From Planctomycetota bacterium (lineage in GTDB: Bacteria > Planctomycetota > Phycisphaerae > UBA1845), in the NCBI GenBank assembly GCA_022566435.1, contig JADFIX010000341.1, positions 1 through 5,463 on the forward strand: a DNA stretch of 5,463 nucleotides. Direction: 5' to 3'. Shown here piece by piece: positions 5,278-5,463 of the stretch. Below the pieces are notes generated by a model. It was given only the letters and a program-made list of their open reading frames with translations. It was not told where the DNA came from and did no database searches. Made by a program: the position numbers and the translations under genes. How positions within the stretch are numbered: position 1 is the stretch's first letter; each line of letters opens with the position of its first letter.

Positions 5278-5312
5278 GGGTGGCCATGGGGGATTGCTCC
5301 CCCACGGCTCCC
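5278..5312 (-). ncRNA. Group II intron domain VI (branch-point hairpin)
   Basis: On the minus strand GCCGTGGGGGA pairs with TCCCCCATGGC around the GNRA tetraloop GCAA. A basal GGG/CCC helix encloses an unpaired A opposite CA. The adenosine in that CA (complement of 5281) is the candidate branch point that attacks the 5' splice site. It lies three bases downstream of domain V, the normal spacing. Confidence 0.7.
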
Positions 5313-5315
5313 ATA

Positions 5316-5349
5316 GATCCGTACGTGCATGTTCTTATGCATACGGCTC
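5316..5349 (-). ncRNA. Group II intron domain V (catalytic hairpin)
   Basis: The 34-nt length is exactly that of domain V. On the minus strand it starts GAGCCGTA, containing the catalytic AGC triad, and ends TACGGATC. These pair as the lower helix, with one G-A mismatch where G-U is usual. TGCAT/ATGCA forms the upper helix, with a two-base CG bulge on the 3' side between the helices. The loop is AAGAAC, six bases rather than a plain GNRA tetraloop closed by a pair. This RNA domain binds the catalytic metals for self-splicing. Confidence 0.82.
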
Positions 5350-5356
5350 CCTCGAA

Positions 5357-5463
5357 TCAGGGGTTGGCTACGGATGGCGGCAGGTGGGCGGCCGGGATGG
5401 GATATCGCTCGAGGAGGCGACGGAAGTCGCTCCACGGTATCCGTCCGTCGCGTTTGCGGCGGC
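5357..5463 (-). CDS. ltrA: Group II intron reverse transcriptase/maturase, C-terminal 34 residues (partial)
   Basis: The minus-strand frame entering from the right edge ends at a TGA (5359-5357) and gives RRKRDGRIPWSDFRRLLERY followed by PIPAAHLPPSVANP. Intron-encoded proteins commonly end with basic residues, then PW--F--LL--(Y/F)P-P, so this is the tail after the maturase (X) domain. No HNH endonuclease motif is visible at the end, fitting the En-lacking classes, though only 34 residues can be judged. The stop is seven bases before domain V, so the gene runs almost through domain IV. The protein stabilises intron folding for splicing and copies the intron into DNA targets. The family is inferred mainly from this tail plus the adjacent domain V. 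Confidence 0.75.
   Translation of the reverse strand, partial: RRKRDGRIPWSDFRRLLERYPIPAAHLPPSVANP

Larger units (their letters stand above)
5274..5463 (-). mobile_element. 3' part of a group II intron (retroelement), continuing past the right edge
   Basis: Reading the minus strand from the right edge, the order is the C-terminus of the intron-encoded protein, domain V, a three-base joint, then domain VI, which is the canonical 3' order of a bacterial group II intron. The 3' splice site is placed near 5274 because it should lie 7-8 bases after the bulged adenosine of domain VI (complement of 5281). The exact last base is uncertain. The 5' half of the intron with domains I-III and most of the protein is outside the window. 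Confidence 0.8.

Noticed and set aside
5148..5435. A 95-codon minus-strand open frame at the right end
   Set aside because: It runs through intron domains V and VI and the palindromes and is out of frame with the recognisable reverse transcriptase tail. Spurious frames like this are common over group II intron 3' ends.

Overview
The window looks like a gene-poor, mobile-element-rich stretch of a planctomycete or related PVC-group chromosome. The pointers are a large secreted beta-helix protein with Asp-rich loops and an IPTL/PEP-CTERM-like C-terminal anchor, a protein made of WAD-H-RTG-WP / RGLPGGSSLA repeats of a kind I associate with planctomycete hypothetical proteins, and intergenic palindromes such as GCCCTGAAAGGGC and CCCAGGGC-loop-GCCCTGGG. 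The taxonomy is inferred from these features, not from a marker gene.

Left end (1-858). The minus strand of the first ~96 bases reads like part of the N-terminal region of a family-4 glycosyltransferase that lacks its first beta-strand. It collides head to head with a plus-strand gene of 74-residue repeats that also seems to lack its natural 5' end. This looks like a rearrangement junction near position 90-105. The repeat gene ends at 858 and converges on the next gene across a short gap (859-1074) that holds inverted repeats.

Centre (1075-3270). A minus-strand gene encodes a 654-residue secreted right-handed beta-helix protein with a signal peptide and a C-terminal sorting/anchor signal. 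A plausible sigma-70 promoter and a ribosome binding site lie upstream.

Right-centre (3271-4851). This is a complete single-gene IS66-family insertion sequence of 1581 bp. It has perfect 16-bp terminal inverted repeats, an 8-bp target duplication with one mismatch, and an intact DDE transposase on the minus strand.

Right end (4852-5463). About 400 bases without a gene carry an array of short palindromic repeats. Next comes the 3' end of a group II intron on the minus strand: the last 34 residues of its reverse transcriptase/maturase, a 34-nt domain V with its AGC triad and two-base bulge, and a domain VI hairpin with a GNRA loop. The intron's 3' splice junction falls at the foot of one of the palindromes. 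The rest of the intron lies beyond the right edge.

The genes do not form a pathway or operon. The window is best read as a locus repeatedly hit by mobile DNA. I see no clear sign of an entirely new system. The least explained items are the 74-residue repeat protein, the head-to-head truncation, and the link between the intron junction and the palindrome array.
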